Shown piece by piece: positions 44,058-53,120 of a DNA stretch of 64,000 nucleotides. Made by a program: the position numbers and the translations under genes. Origin of the DNA: Nostocales cyanobacterium HT-58-2 (GTDB taxonomy: Bacteria > Cyanobacteriota > Cyanobacteriia > Cyanobacteriales > Nostocaceae); assembly GCA_002163975.1 (NCBI GenBank), contig CP019636.1, forward strand, positions 5,149,501 to 5,213,500, in the 5' to 3' direction. The notes beneath the pieces were generated by a model that made no database searches, was not told where the DNA came from, and saw nothing but the letters and a program-made list of their open reading frames with translations. Within the stretch, counting starts at the first letter, position 1. Each line of letters begins with the position of its first letter.

Positions 44058-44507
44058 ATGTCTGAGCAAGAAAACGAATTCAAAAAAAGCTCAGATAAAA
44101 ATCCCAAAGAAGAAGGAGAAAATTTAGAAAAGCTTCCGGCAGAAATAGAAGAACTATTACCCCCTCAGTTAAGAAGAGTTGTACAAGCAACTCTCTCTAT
44201 GCAACGAATTTCTTCATCGCCATTTGTTTCACCGATTCAGGAAAAGATTAATGAACAACATATTTCTAGAATACTAGATATTGTAGAAAAAGATGATGAA
44301 AGAGCTTTTTATGATACACAATCCGCTAGAAAATATACTCTAATTACAATAGTTATATTCTTATTATTTTTTGGAGGTTTAACCGTTTTTTTGGTAAGTA
44401 AGAATGTAGCTTTATATCAGGATATCTTAAAGATAATTATCATATTTGGAGGAGGCTTTGGCAGCGGCTTTGGTTATAAAGGATATCTAGATCGAAAGAA
44501 CAAGTAA
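44058..44507 (+). CDS. DUF2335-like two-span membrane protein, second of a pair
   Basis: 149 residues. Acidic disordered N-terminus, LPPQLRRVVQATLSMQRISS, then two membrane helices (YTLITIVIFLLFFGGLTVFL; ILKIIIIFGGGFGSGFGYKG) with a short lysine-rich end. The layout recalls DUF2335, small membrane proteins of mobile or phage-like regions; similarity is weak. Paired with the preceding charged protein; role unknown. Confidence 0.6.
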   Translation: MSEQENEFKKSSDKNPKEEGENLEKLPAEIEELLPPQLRRVVQATLSMQRISSSPFVSPIQEKINEQHISRILDIVEKDDERAFYDTQSARKYTLITIVIFLLFFGGLTVFLVSKNVALYQDILKIIIIFGGGFGSGFGYKGYLDRKNK

Positions 44508-44659
44508 ATTAAAAATTTGAGGATGTTTGCAAATTTTTGAGCGTACCTCAAACCATTTTCCTCTTATATGCGACTAAAGCTATATAGGATGATACTTGCA
44601 GAGTAAACACCAATTTATGCAACTAAACAAGAGTTCTTAATATACAAAGCTTTTAACAA

Positions 44660-44731
44660 AGCCCGTGACGAGGATTGAACTCGTGACCTCACCCTTACCA
44701 AGGGTGTGCTCTACCACTGAGCTACACGGGC
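44660..44731 (-). tRNA. tRNA-Thr (GGT)
   Basis: Reads GCCCGTGTAGCTCAGTGG on the minus strand. Acceptor GCCCGTG/CACGGGC, D-arm GCTC..GAGC, anticodon stem CACCC/GGGTG with loop TTGGTAA (anticodon GGT), T-arm TTCAATCC. CCA not encoded. Confidence 0.93.
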
Positions 44732-44892
44732 AAATTTACTTTTGAACTTATGAGTGCTAAGCAACTGTTTGGATTTTTACTTACTTAGTGCTCGATTTTT
44801 ACAGACATTTTTGCTTCCTCATATGGTGTACTCAAGACGGGGGATGCCCCCGTATGGTACTTGCCATTCAGTACTCAGTACTGATTTCGAGG

Positions 44893-44975
44893 TGGGCCGG
44901 GCTAGATTCGAACTAGCGTAGGCGTAAGCCAGCGGATTTACAGTCCGCCTCCATTAACCACTCGGACACCGACCC
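44893..44975 (-). tRNA. tRNA-Tyr (GTA)
   Basis: Class II tRNA with long variable arm. Acceptor GGGTCGG/CCGGCCC, anticodon loop CTGTAAA (GTA), T-loop GTTCGAATC. About 83 nt, discriminator A. Confidence 0.93.
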
Positions 44976-45112
44976 TTGCTGTCCACGATTTATAATCTTA
45001 TCACAAGCTCTTGGAATTGCAAGCTTTTTTAGAAAAAAATTGGGAATGGGGAATGGGATAGATCACAACATTCAATTTTCTCCTCCTACTGCCCCGACTT
45101 CCCCTGCTTTTC

Positions 45113-46933
45113 CTAGCTTAGGAGTTCACCTGTTTCTTGCAGTGAGTGCAAGCGGCGGTAAATTCCCTCACGGTGCAACAGTTCATCGTGACTACCTATT
45201 TCTACAATCCTGCCTTTATCCAAGACTACAATCTTGTCTGCTTCCCGTACTGTACTCAGACGGTGGGCAATGATAATTGTAGTGCGGGTTCCCAGAATTG
45301 AGCGCATCGCTAACTGAATAGAACGCTCTGATTCGTAGTCTAAGCTGGAGGTCGCTTCGTCAAAAATCAGCACGTCAGGTTCTACCAGCAATGCTCTGGC
45401 AATTCCTAGACGCTGTCTCTGTCCACCAGACAACCTCACGCCCCTCTCACCTACGACAGTGTAATAGCCTTGTGGTAGTTGTTGCACGACTTCATCAAGT
45501 CTGGCAATTCTACTGGCTTCTTCAACCTGCTCAAAAGTGGCATTATGTCTGCCATACATCAGGTTATCTAGCAATGTTCCGTTGAAAACGTCTACTTCTT
45601 GGTGAACTATTGCGAGTCTTCGTCTATAGCTTCCTACATCGAGGGTGCGAATATCTTGACCATCAATCAGAATTCCGCCTTGTTGAGGTTCAAAGTACCG
45701 CAACAGCAGCTTTACTAAGGTAGATTTGCCAGAACCAGAACGACCCACTAACGCCACTGTTTGATAGGGTTCAATCAAGAGGTTGATATCTTGCAAAACT
45801 GGACGTTCGGCTTCATACCCAAAACTAACGTGTGAAAACTCCACTTTCCCTGTAAATTGGTAGAGATTGTCTGAAGTGTTGGGTTCTTCTAAAAGACCAT
45901 CTGCATCGACTCCCAATGGTAGTTTAAGGAACTCGTGAAACCGCATCATTGATGGATAGCGACGGGCACAAATCTCCGCTAGGATGCTGATAGGTTCCAA
46001 CTCTGCATAAGCCATACTGGAAAGAGTTAAAGTCATGATAAAATGACCTAGGGAAATCTGACCTTTTACTGTCTCCGCTAAAGTCAAACCCAGCACTGTA
46101 AACACACAAAATTGAATCACAGTTTTTTGCCAGGTATTTAGCTTCACATATCCTTTGTGAATGCGATCTTCAACTACCCTCAGTTCACGAGCCAAACGTC
46201 GTTTTTGTCGATGTAATTCTTTTGCTTCACTAGCAAATGCTTTTACGGTTTTGATGTTGGTGATGATTTCGGAAGTGCGGCTTTCTGTGTCTTCCATGTA
46301 TTTATCTAGGCGGTTATCGTGCCAAATCAACCTCTGCAATTTCTTTAAGGTAAAGCCTAGGATAATCACAAAAGAAATCAAATAAAGAATCGCAATTCGC
46401 CAATCAACAAACCAAATGAACACAAAAATTCCCAGGACTCGGAACAGTTTGGGAATTAATTGTCCAGCAATTTCGGGATAAGTCCAGGTGTGGTTGGCGA
46501 CACCTCGTGCAACTCGTCCGGCAATGCGTCCAGGATTGTTTTCGTCATAAAATTCGAGTGGTAAGGTGAGAATTTTCTCTATCGCTTTTTGGTTCTGATC
46601 ACGACGTGCCCTTAAAGCTATATCCCAGTGAAACCAACTGGATATCCAAGGCTGAGTTGGTGCTCTCAATACGGTAACAATGAAAATTAAACCTAGCAAA
46701 ACAACTAATTCAAAAGGTTTATTCACCGGAGAATTCGTCAGATTTGAAATTGTGGCGAGCGCTCCTTGAAGTGGTTTGTCTAGTGATTGACCAGACAAAA
46801 CGTTTAAAATTTGCCCGATGGTATAAGGGACAACTAAATCAATAATTTCGTAGATGCTGGTTGCTGCAATACTGAAAATACTTAACGACCAGTAGGAACG
46901 GAAATAATTGAGAATATCTCGAGAATTAGCCAT
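45113..46933 (-). CDS. ABC transporter, fused permease/ATPase (exporter type)
   Basis: 606 residues from the ATG at 46933. N-terminal six-helix ABC membrane domain (residues 1-320, including LTLPLEFYDENNPGRIAGRV and ITNIKTVKAFASEAKELHRQ). C-terminal ATPase: Walker A VGRSGSGKSTLVKLLLRYFE, Q-loop VHQEVDVFNGT, signature LSGGQRQRLGIARALL, Walker B VLIFDEATSSLD, H-loop IAHRLST. A homodimeric half-transporter of the lipid/peptide/drug exporter group; substrate unknown. Lies next to two tRNAs. Confidence 0.9.
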   Translation of the reverse strand: MANSRDILNYFRSYWSLSIFSIAATSIYEIIDLVVPYTIGQILNVLSGQSLDKPLQGALATISNLTNSPVNKPFELVVLLGLIFIVTVLRAPTQPWISSWFHWDIALRARRDQNQKAIEKILTLPLEFYDENNPGRIAGRVARGVANHTWTYPEIAGQLIPKLFRVLGIFVFIWFVDWRIAILYLISFVIILGFTLKKLQRLIWHDNRLDKYMEDTESRTSEIITNIKTVKAFASEAKELHRQKRRLARELRVVEDRIHKGYVKLNTWQKTVIQFCVFTVLGLTLAETVKGQISLGHFIMTLTLSSMAYAELEPISILAEICARRYPSMMRFHEFLKLPLGVDADGLLEEPNTSDNLYQFTGKVEFSHVSFGYEAERPVLQDINLLIEPYQTVALVGRSGSGKSTLVKLLLRYFEPQQGGILIDGQDIRTLDVGSYRRRLAIVHQEVDVFNGTLLDNLMYGRHNATFEQVEEASRIARLDEVVQQLPQGYYTVVGERGVRLSGGQRQRLGIARALLVEPDVLIFDEATSSLDYESERSIQLAMRSILGTRTTIIIAHRLSTVREADKIVVLDKGRIVEIGSHDELLHREGIYRRLHSLQETGELLS

Positions 46934-47559
46934 GATGCACACTGCCCTTAGACCGCAAGCTTATAACTCCTGGATTATTTATACTACATACATACTACAA
47001 AGTAGTCAATAGTTTAGAAGAGTAAATCTTTCTTTAGGAGTAGTTGAGTAAGGAAGAGTAAGCTAAGCAGTGAAGTATGCAGGATTGCCTTGCACAATTT
47101 TGGTATCTGTCACGGGGTCCTACACGTGAAAAATAAGCCGGACCTTGTTTTATTGATCTGTCTACCCATCGATTAATCGAGGGGACGGGGGTCTAATACC
47201 GTTTCACCTTAAGATTGTTACAGATGGCAAGCTTCGGGAGCAGAGGAAGCAGGGGAAGCAAGAAAAGTGATTTGTATCAAGAATTTCGTGAAATGGTCTA
47301 ACACGTAGAAATTGAGCCAGCCCAAGACAAGTCAAAAATCAAAAGTTAAAAGTCAAAATTAATACTTTTGACTTCCCCAAAGGGGGGGCTGGCTCCCCTC
47401 CTGCAGTACTGGCGCAGCAACGCACTGCCTCATGAGGACAGGTTTTGCATTCATGCAAGAGGTCTATTGTAGAAGATCACAGAACTTGTTATCTTAAGAC
47501 TCCATCTAGTTGTTCAAAGCCTACATCGGTAAAAGAGAGTAGGATGAGAAAAGTAAGGA
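46934..47559. repeat. Gap with a dispersed repeat copy
   Basis: 626 bases without a gene. 47190-47243 (AATACCGTTTCACC ... GGCAAGCTTCGGGAGCAG) matches the inverted copy at 35378-35432. A further hairpin AAAGTCAAAA/TTTTGACTT lies at about 47350-47376. Low coding potential throughout. Confidence 0.45.
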
Positions 47560-48339
47560 CTATGAACTCTTAGGGAAAAATTCTAAGTGATAGCGGTAGA
47601 GTGCAACTGGTCGAGAAGCAGCGGCAAAGTAATCTGGATCTTGAGGGGACAAATAAACAGCAGTGACTTGATCTGCATCGATGGCAGGATTTAATTGATT
47701 CAGCCTGTGATATGCGGTGGTGGATTCTACAGTGTTGAAATAAGGACGCCCACCGCCTTTAAACAATTGTTGAAATACCTCTGTTGTGATGAAGTTGCCA
47801 TCTGTTGTCGTTTCTGTAGCGCGTGCTACAACAATGGAAACAAGCTGGCGCTCACCACGCAAAAATGTAATCTGACGATTGGGCGAGTCTGGATCTACTT
47901 TGACTGATAAGACGATATCGCCCAAATATGTCCGTGCTAAATTCAAGCCATTAAAAGCTCTATCTGCCACGACCCCTGATTTGCTAATTGTTTGGGGAAT
48001 GAGTTTCAATGCAGGACTAGGTGTTGTTTCTTGAACAAATCGCACAGGAAAACTTATACCCTGGTTGAGATACCGACGATTCCCCTCAAATCCAGGTGTG
48101 ACAATGTTGGGGGCCAGGGGTGCAACCAAATCTACGAGCGTACTTTTCACCTGCCAAGAACCCATCATCCAGTCAGGATAAACCAAATCTCCCACAGCAG
48201 GTCGCACGGAAGTTAGTTTTTCCCATTGGGGAAAATGTGCTAAACGTTCAGATAACTCTCCAGCTAGTGCCTCCCCACTCAATAACAGGAAAGAACAAAT
48301 CAAGCAAAAACTCCAAATCACTTTCATGGCAAGCATCAT
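47560..48339 (-). CDS. DUF6816-like secreted protein
   Basis: About 259 residues with an N-terminal signal peptide (VIWSFCLICSFLLLSGEALA, cleavage after ALA). Mature part has LVYPDWMMGSWQVKSTLVDL, VAPLAPNIVTPGFEGNRRYL, and FNGLNLARTYLGDIVLSVKV. Resembles the DUF6816 family shared by cyanobacteria and chloroplast lumen; function unknown. The start is uncertain (48384, 48339 or 48327). Confidence 0.7.
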   Translation of the reverse strand: MMLAMKVIWSFCLICSFLLLSGEALAGELSERLAHFPQWEKLTSVRPAVGDLVYPDWMMGSWQVKSTLVDLVAPLAPNIVTPGFEGNRRYLNQGISFPVRFVQETTPSPALKLIPQTISKSGVVADRAFNGLNLARTYLGDIVLSVKVDPDSPNRQITFLRGERQLVSIVVARATETTTDGNFITTEVFQQLFKGGGRPYFNTVESTTAYHRLNQLNPAIDADQVTAVYLSPQDPDYFAAASRPVALYRYHLEFFPKSS

Positions 48340-48734
48340 AGGATATTTTGCAATATATGAATTTTTTTTTGAGTAAGAAATCATTAAATCAAAATTTGTA
48401 TTGCTATTTTTTCATAAAATTTCACTTGAACATCTATGAAACTCAATACTTAATCCAATTTCTTTATTAAAGAGAATCAGCTTTTTCTTTTAAGTATATT
48501 TTTTAACTTATTTTTATATTAAATTAAGCATTATCACTTGATTTTCAAACACATGAGTTTTTGTATTGGTAGAATTACTCTTTCTCTCAATGGAAATTTG
48601 TATTTATGCTTCTAGGGAAAGAATAGCTAAAAATAAAGTAGCTTTTTACCAAAGCAAGTTTTACACTTGCTGAACAACAGTATTTATCAGGGTGCAAGTT
48701 CTTATGAATTGATTCTTCTATAGTTCTTGCACTG

Positions 48735-49613
48735 ATGACCCTATCTAGTTCTTTTACGGATTTTTCCTTGGCTGAATTGTTTCAACTGATTGACCAAGGA
48801 CGAAAATCTGGTTGTTTAACAATTTGTACTTTACCAGACCTTCATACCCCTGGTTCTAAATCGCATTACTACTACATTTGGTTTCGGCATGGGCGTGTTG
48901 TTGCGGCTGCTAATCGCTTAAACGGTCAGGGTTTAAGCTACAAAATATTACAACGGGGTTGGGCAAACCAGCAAGTGTTTGAACAAGTTTGTACGGAAAC
49001 ATCCCCAGTAACACCCCTTGGGTTATTACTGAAAACTCATGGAGTGTTAAGTGCCGAACAGCTAAACTTACTATTTGCCAGCCAATTACAGCAGGTACGA
49101 GAGCTTTTTGAGATTCAAAAGGGAGTGTTTAAACTGGATAGCAAAGCAGCTTTGCCTTTGCAGGAAATGACAGGATTAAGCCTCAGAACAATAGAAGTGG
49201 CTCTTATGGCTGTACGAGCCTTAAAAAACTGGACAGTGCTGGCTGATGCTCTACCAGATCCTAGTTCTGCAATTAAAAGTATCACCAATGTCAAACCCCA
49301 GATTCATTTGCATACTTTAGAGTGGCAAGTGTGGGAGTTTGCAAGTGGTAGTGTGTCTTTGGGTGCGATCGCATCTCAACTTAACCAACCAACGGTAACA
49401 GTTCAGCAAGCTGCTTTTCGACTAAGGCTTGCTGGTTTGGTAGAAGAAGTTCCCTTGGCAGAGTCCACACCCAATTTGAATAATGGTTCTCTTGCTGGGA
49501 ACTTAGGAAATACCTCTAATAAAGTACGCCAAAAATACAAAGATCCAGAGCCCCACAAAATAACTGCCTCATTTTTGCACAATCTAGTAGGCTTTTTAAG
49601 GAGTAAAGCTTGA
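48735..49613 (+). CDS. DUF4388 (PatA N-terminal-like) regulatory protein
   Basis: 292 residues. N-terminal DUF4388/PATAN domain: TDFSLAELFQLIDQGRKSGC, LTICT, YIWFRHGRVVAAANRLNGQG, with LNLLFASQLQQVRELFEIQK. C-terminal winged-helix-like region: VWEFASGSVSLGAIASQLNQ, VTVQQAAFRLRLAGLVEEVP. PATAN domains occur in cyanobacterial two-component and cell-pattern regulators, acting as protein-interaction modules. First of a rightward row of signalling genes. Confidence 0.82.
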   Translation: MTLSSSFTDFSLAELFQLIDQGRKSGCLTICTLPDLHTPGSKSHYYYIWFRHGRVVAAANRLNGQGLSYKILQRGWANQQVFEQVCTETSPVTPLGLLLKTHGVLSAEQLNLLFASQLQQVRELFEIQKGVFKLDSKAALPLQEMTGLSLRTIEVALMAVRALKNWTVLADALPDPSSAIKSITNVKPQIHLHTLEWQVWEFASGSVSLGAIASQLNQPTVTVQQAAFRLRLAGLVEEVPLAESTPNLNNGSLAGNLGNTSNKVRQKYKDPEPHKITASFLHNLVGFLRSKA

Positions 49614-49734
49614 AAAGCTTGATATAAATACTACACGTTCAGTGTAGATGGGGAAGTAGGGATATGGGGATGTAAAAGGACAGGAATGAATGTAATAATA
49701 AAAACGACTCTATTGGATAAGCAGTTTAGCCACT

Positions 49735-50418
49735 ATGCCTTTTGGCAAAGTCCTGAAGCTACTATTAGTAGCGTTTCAAAGAATTTCCGCTAAACCGAAC
49801 AAGGTCATAGATTTACCAGCACAAGAAGATTCTCTGTTGCCAAAATTAGTACAAAATACGAAAAAGCCTTCGGAACTCTACCCCATACAACTTCCCACTC
49901 ACGCAGAGGAGGAGAGTTTCATTGTACACAGTAAAGAGGTACTTGAGGACACTGTCTCTCAGTCTTTTGAGAACCTCTGTACATCAGATTTGGTAACAAC
50001 TGTAGAAAAAACTAGAACACCTTTGCCAAAAGTTTTAGGGAACAGAGCTATGATACAAGTTGCAAGACTACAAGATGAATTGCAAAACTTTGTCTCTGGT
50101 GGTGCAGAGGTACAAGGTGCTATTCTTGCTAGCCCTGATGGTTTACCACTAGCAGCTGTACTGGCACTAGGAATGGATGAAGAACGTACGGCAGCTATGT
50201 CAGCATCTATGCTCTCATTAGGTGAACGCATTGGACGTGAACTTGCTCGCGGCAATGTTGACCGTATTGTTGTAGAAGGAGAAAAAGGCTACGGCGTATT
50301 GGTAGGTTGTGGTGCTGAGGCAGTTTTGCTGGTGTTAGCTGGTGCTGCTGTCAAGCAAGGCATTTTGTTTCTTGAAATTAAGCGTACTGTCGCCAAAATT
50401 GCACCTCTGCTGGCTTGA
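49735..50418 (+). CDS. Roadblock/LC7 (MglB-like) protein with N-terminal extension
   Basis: 227 residues. The last ~122 form the roadblock domain: MIQVARLQDELQNFVSGGAE, QGAILASPDGLPLAAVLALG, GLAVGCGAEAVLLVLAGAAV-like VLVGCGAEAVLLVLAGAAVK. About 75% identical to the second LC7 protein at 52668 across the domain, so a tandem paralogue. Extra N-terminal ~105 residues are low complexity (EDSLLPKLVQNTKKPSELYP) and may be a targeting or binding tail. Roadblock dimers act as GAP or scaffold for MglA-like GTPases. Confidence 0.85.
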   Translation: MPFGKVLKLLLVAFQRISAKPNKVIDLPAQEDSLLPKLVQNTKKPSELYPIQLPTHAEEESFIVHSKEVLEDTVSQSFENLCTSDLVTTVEKTRTPLPKVLGNRAMIQVARLQDELQNFVSGGAEVQGAILASPDGLPLAAVLALGMDEERTAAMSASMLSLGERIGRELARGNVDRIVVEGEKGYGVLVGCGAEAVLLVLAGAAVKQGILFLEIKRTVAKIAPLLA

Positions 50419-50964
50419 TCTCAAATGATATGCACAAAAGCCTTCGTCAGATTGTGGCTATGAGCTTTATATCTTAGAGCCACAAAAACAATGAAGTATG
50501 AACTATAAAAAGGAGTGTTTCATACTTCAGTTTTCATCCTTGATACTTTAATATAAGGACTTATCAAATAAATTTTAAATATGTGAATTGAAAAATTAGT
50601 TTTTTAAATACATTTTTCAAAATTCATTTAATCTCATAGGAGAAGAGATCTGTTAGTCACTTAATAAAGTGTTTATTTACCTTTGGCTTTAGTGTCAAAA
50701 GTCATGCAGAAACCGTGATAAGTAAATCTCAACTTAATTTCTAAATAGCCTCTGATAGCTTGGGTTTAACTTAAAAAATATAAATTTCCTATAAAGCTAG
50801 AAATACTGAAATTATTCAAATTATAAATAACAATAAAGATTTAGAGAATTTACTTATTGAAATAGTAATATGAAAAATATGCAATGTAAAAAATGCATAT
50901 TTTGAGGGGGTGCTTAACTATCATCAAGACAGTTTGCTTTTGTTGATATAAGGAGAACTTAATA
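50419..50964. other. 546-base AT-rich gap ahead of the protoglobin gene
   Basis: No ORF or repeat seen. Probably carries the promoter and a long leader of the protoglobin gene; the RBS AAGGAGAA is at about 50951. Confidence 0.35.
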
Positions 50965-51519
50965 ATGGCTTTAGACCCACATGTATTCATGTCCGCGCTG
51001 GAAAAGCGCGCTGGCTTTACAGATGAGGACAAAGCTGTACTGAATTCTTATGCAGATTGGGGGTCAGAAATTGCCTCACAAATGGCTGACCACTTTTATG
51101 CTTACCTAGGACGTGATACAGAGATGAATACGATTTTGCACACTGGAGAAGGTCGCATTCATCGCCTCCACGAAACCTTCACTCAATGGTTTCACGAGAT
51201 GTTTACGGGTATTGATGACTGGGGTCCAGCTTACGCTGATCGCCGTTGGAAAATTGGTTTAGTTCACGTCCGCATTGGAATTGGACCTCAGCATGTTGTT
51301 CCAGCAATGGCAACGGTGATACACGAAGTCGGTAAGCGCCTCCAAATTGAGGGGAAAAGTGAATCTCTCAAAGATGCACTCAGCCGCATTTGTATGATTG
51401 ACTTGGCTTTTATTGAACAAGCTTATGTAGAGGTCTCCTCTGAGGCTGTTCTGAGAGAGACTGGCTGGACAGAAGGTTTGTTTAGACGCTTAATTACCAC
51501 TGGTGCACGTTCTATGTAA
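50965..51519 (+). CDS. Protoglobin-like haem sensor protein
   Basis: 184 residues matching the protoglobin/globin-coupled-sensor domain. Helices A-H: VFMSALEKRAGFTDEDKAVL, WGSEIASQMADHFYAYLGRD, HRLHETFTQWFHEMFTGIDD; proximal His101 in GLVHVRIGIGPQHVVPAMAT. No output domain is attached, so it is a stand-alone globin. Likely binds O2, NO or CO, signalling through partner proteins: the surrounding small GTPase and roadblock genes are candidates. GGAG RBS seven bases ahead. Confidence 0.85.
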   Translation: MALDPHVFMSALEKRAGFTDEDKAVLNSYADWGSEIASQMADHFYAYLGRDTEMNTILHTGEGRIHRLHETFTQWFHEMFTGIDDWGPAYADRRWKIGLVHVRIGIGPQHVVPAMATVIHEVGKRLQIEGKSESLKDALSRICMIDLAFIEQAYVEVSSEAVLRETGWTEGLFRRLITTGARSM

Positions 51520-51597
51520 CGTTATATACTGAATCTACCATACATATTAAAAACAACAACATAACTATTTCAGGGTGCGAAACCCTCAGATGCAATA

Positions 51598-51652
51598 TTT
51601 AGGAAAGTTGCATCGTAGAGAGAAAACAGATGACTGCAAATTTCCTAAAGAG
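51598..51652 (+). promoter_or_regulatory. Hairpin in the protoglobin-GTPase intergenic region
   Basis: TTAGGAAAGTTGCA (51598-51611) is complementary, with one bulge, to TGCAAATTTCCTAA (about 51633-51646). Loop ~21 bases. No T tract. It could be a processing site or attenuator. Confidence 0.35.
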
Positions 51653-51794
51653 GACAAAAAATTGATGTTTTCAATAGAATCATCCGTGCTCGAAAAGTCA
51701 GCTATTAAATTTATATTGCCTCGTCTTGTGAGATTAGCCTCGTGATTCTCCCTGTAAGTTTTTTAGCTATACTCACAATTCCAGGGAGGTGTAA

Positions 51795-52334
51795 ATGGAA
51801 ATCCTACGCATAGTAGTAACAGGTAGCGTAGGTGCAGGCAAAACGAGTTTGATTCGCACAGTTAGTGAAATCGAAGTCGTTGATACTGATAGGAGAGCAA
51901 CAGATGAGACAGCGCAACTGAAGGAAAAAACGACGGTGGCTATGGACTTTGGGCGACTCACTATCGGCTCAAATCAGTCGCTGCACTTGTATGGCACACC
52001 CGGACAGTTACGATTTGACTTTATGTGGGAGATATTGATTGCAAAAGCCCACGCTTATATTCTGCTCGTAGATGCTCACCGTCCAGAGCATTTCCGTTAT
52101 ACTCGTAGGCTACTTAACTTCATTAATCAACGGGTGCAAATACCATATTTGATTGGGCTAACTCATACTGATTGTGAGAATGCATGGGAAGCAGAAGATG
52201 TGGTGATCGCATTAGGACTGGTCGATGAAGAGGTGCGACCCCCCTTATTAGCGGTAAATGCTAACGAGAAAGCTTCAGTGTTTGAAGCTTTGATTGTTCT
52301 GGTGAATGAAATGGCAAATAGTTATCAGCAGTAG
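51795..52334 (+). CDS. MglA-like small Ras-family GTPase
   Basis: 179 residues. G1 VTGSVGAGKTSLIRTVSE; G2 Thr in KTTVAMDFGRL; G3 LYGTPGQLRFDFMW, where the usual Asp-x2-Gly is Gly-Thr-Pro-Gly as in MglA/SRPRB-type; G4 LTHTDCENAW (TxxD). RBS GGGAGGTG. With the flanking MglB-like roadblock proteins it resembles bacterial MglA/MglB polarity switches. The protoglobin directly upstream suggests control by gas or redox. Confidence 0.85.
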   Translation: MEILRIVVTGSVGAGKTSLIRTVSEIEVVDTDRRATDETAQLKEKTTVAMDFGRLTIGSNQSLHLYGTPGQLRFDFMWEILIAKAHAYILLVDAHRPEHFRYTRRLLNFINQRVQIPYLIGLTHTDCENAWEAEDVVIALGLVDEEVRPPLLAVNANEKASVFEALIVLVNEMANSYQQ

Positions 52335-52667
52335 GTGAGATACTTAGACCTGCATACTGATAATAAGCTTGGCTAATTATCAAGGCAGACGACATAATGT
52401 AGAAAGTAAAGAAGCAAGAATCTTTTTTTTACATTGGTTCTTCAAATTCGTACCAAGTTTTTTGAACAGGCATCTATCACCAGAGAATATCATTCATACC
52501 TATTCACGCAGTTAGAAATGCGTGTGGCGACACCTCTGGACAAAATATGAAACATATTCACAGGCACATTTAAAAAAATGTCTGCTGAGTTGACCAATGT
52601 ATCCGAGTTACAACAACAGCTGTCAAGACCAAAACATCTTTACCAATAATTGTGGAAGGAAAGAACG
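52335..52667. other. 333-base gap before the second LC7 gene
   Basis: No gene or repeat recognised; contains the GGAAGGA ribosome site (about 52654) of the following gene. Confidence 0.3.
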
Positions 52668-53036
52668 ATGATTAACGTTTCTATGCTGCAAGACGAATTG
52701 CAAAACTTTATCAGCAGCACCTCTGACGTGCAGGGTGTAGCGATCGTCAGTCCTGATGGCTTAGCTTTAGCTTCTGTCCTCCCTGGGGGAATGGATGAAG
52801 AGCGCACCGCTGCCATGTCTGCATCTATGCTTTCATTAGGCGAACGCATTTGCCGAGAACTTGCTCGCGGTAATGTTGACCGTATTGTTGTTGAAGGTGA
52901 AAAAGGTTATGGCGTTTTGGTCGGCTGTGGTGCTGACGCAGTTTTATTGGTTCTAGCTAGTGCTGCTGTCAAACAAGGCATATTGTTTCTAGAAATCAAA
53001 CGAGTTGTTTCCAGAATTGCTGCCTTACTGGCTTAA
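52668..53036 (+). CDS. Roadblock/LC7 (MglB-like) protein
   Basis: 122 residues, domain only. MINVSMLQDELQNFISSTSD, VQGVAIVSPDGLALASVLPG, MSASMLSLGERICRELARGN, VEGEKGYGVLVGCGADAVLL. Near copy of the LC7 domain at 50051-50418. Such proteins dimerise and bind Ras-like GTPases. Placed 334 bp behind the GTPase gene. Confidence 0.88.
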   Translation: MINVSMLQDELQNFISSTSDVQGVAIVSPDGLALASVLPGGMDEERTAAMSASMLSLGERICRELARGNVDRIVVEGEKGYGVLVGCGADAVLLVLASAAVKQGILFLEIKRVVSRIAALLA

Positions 53037-53120
53037 GTGAAGTGATTTTGGATTTGAAATTTTCAATCCAAAATCTCAACTCGCTACACCAATAGACCTT
53101 TATTTACGGGAGCATGATGT

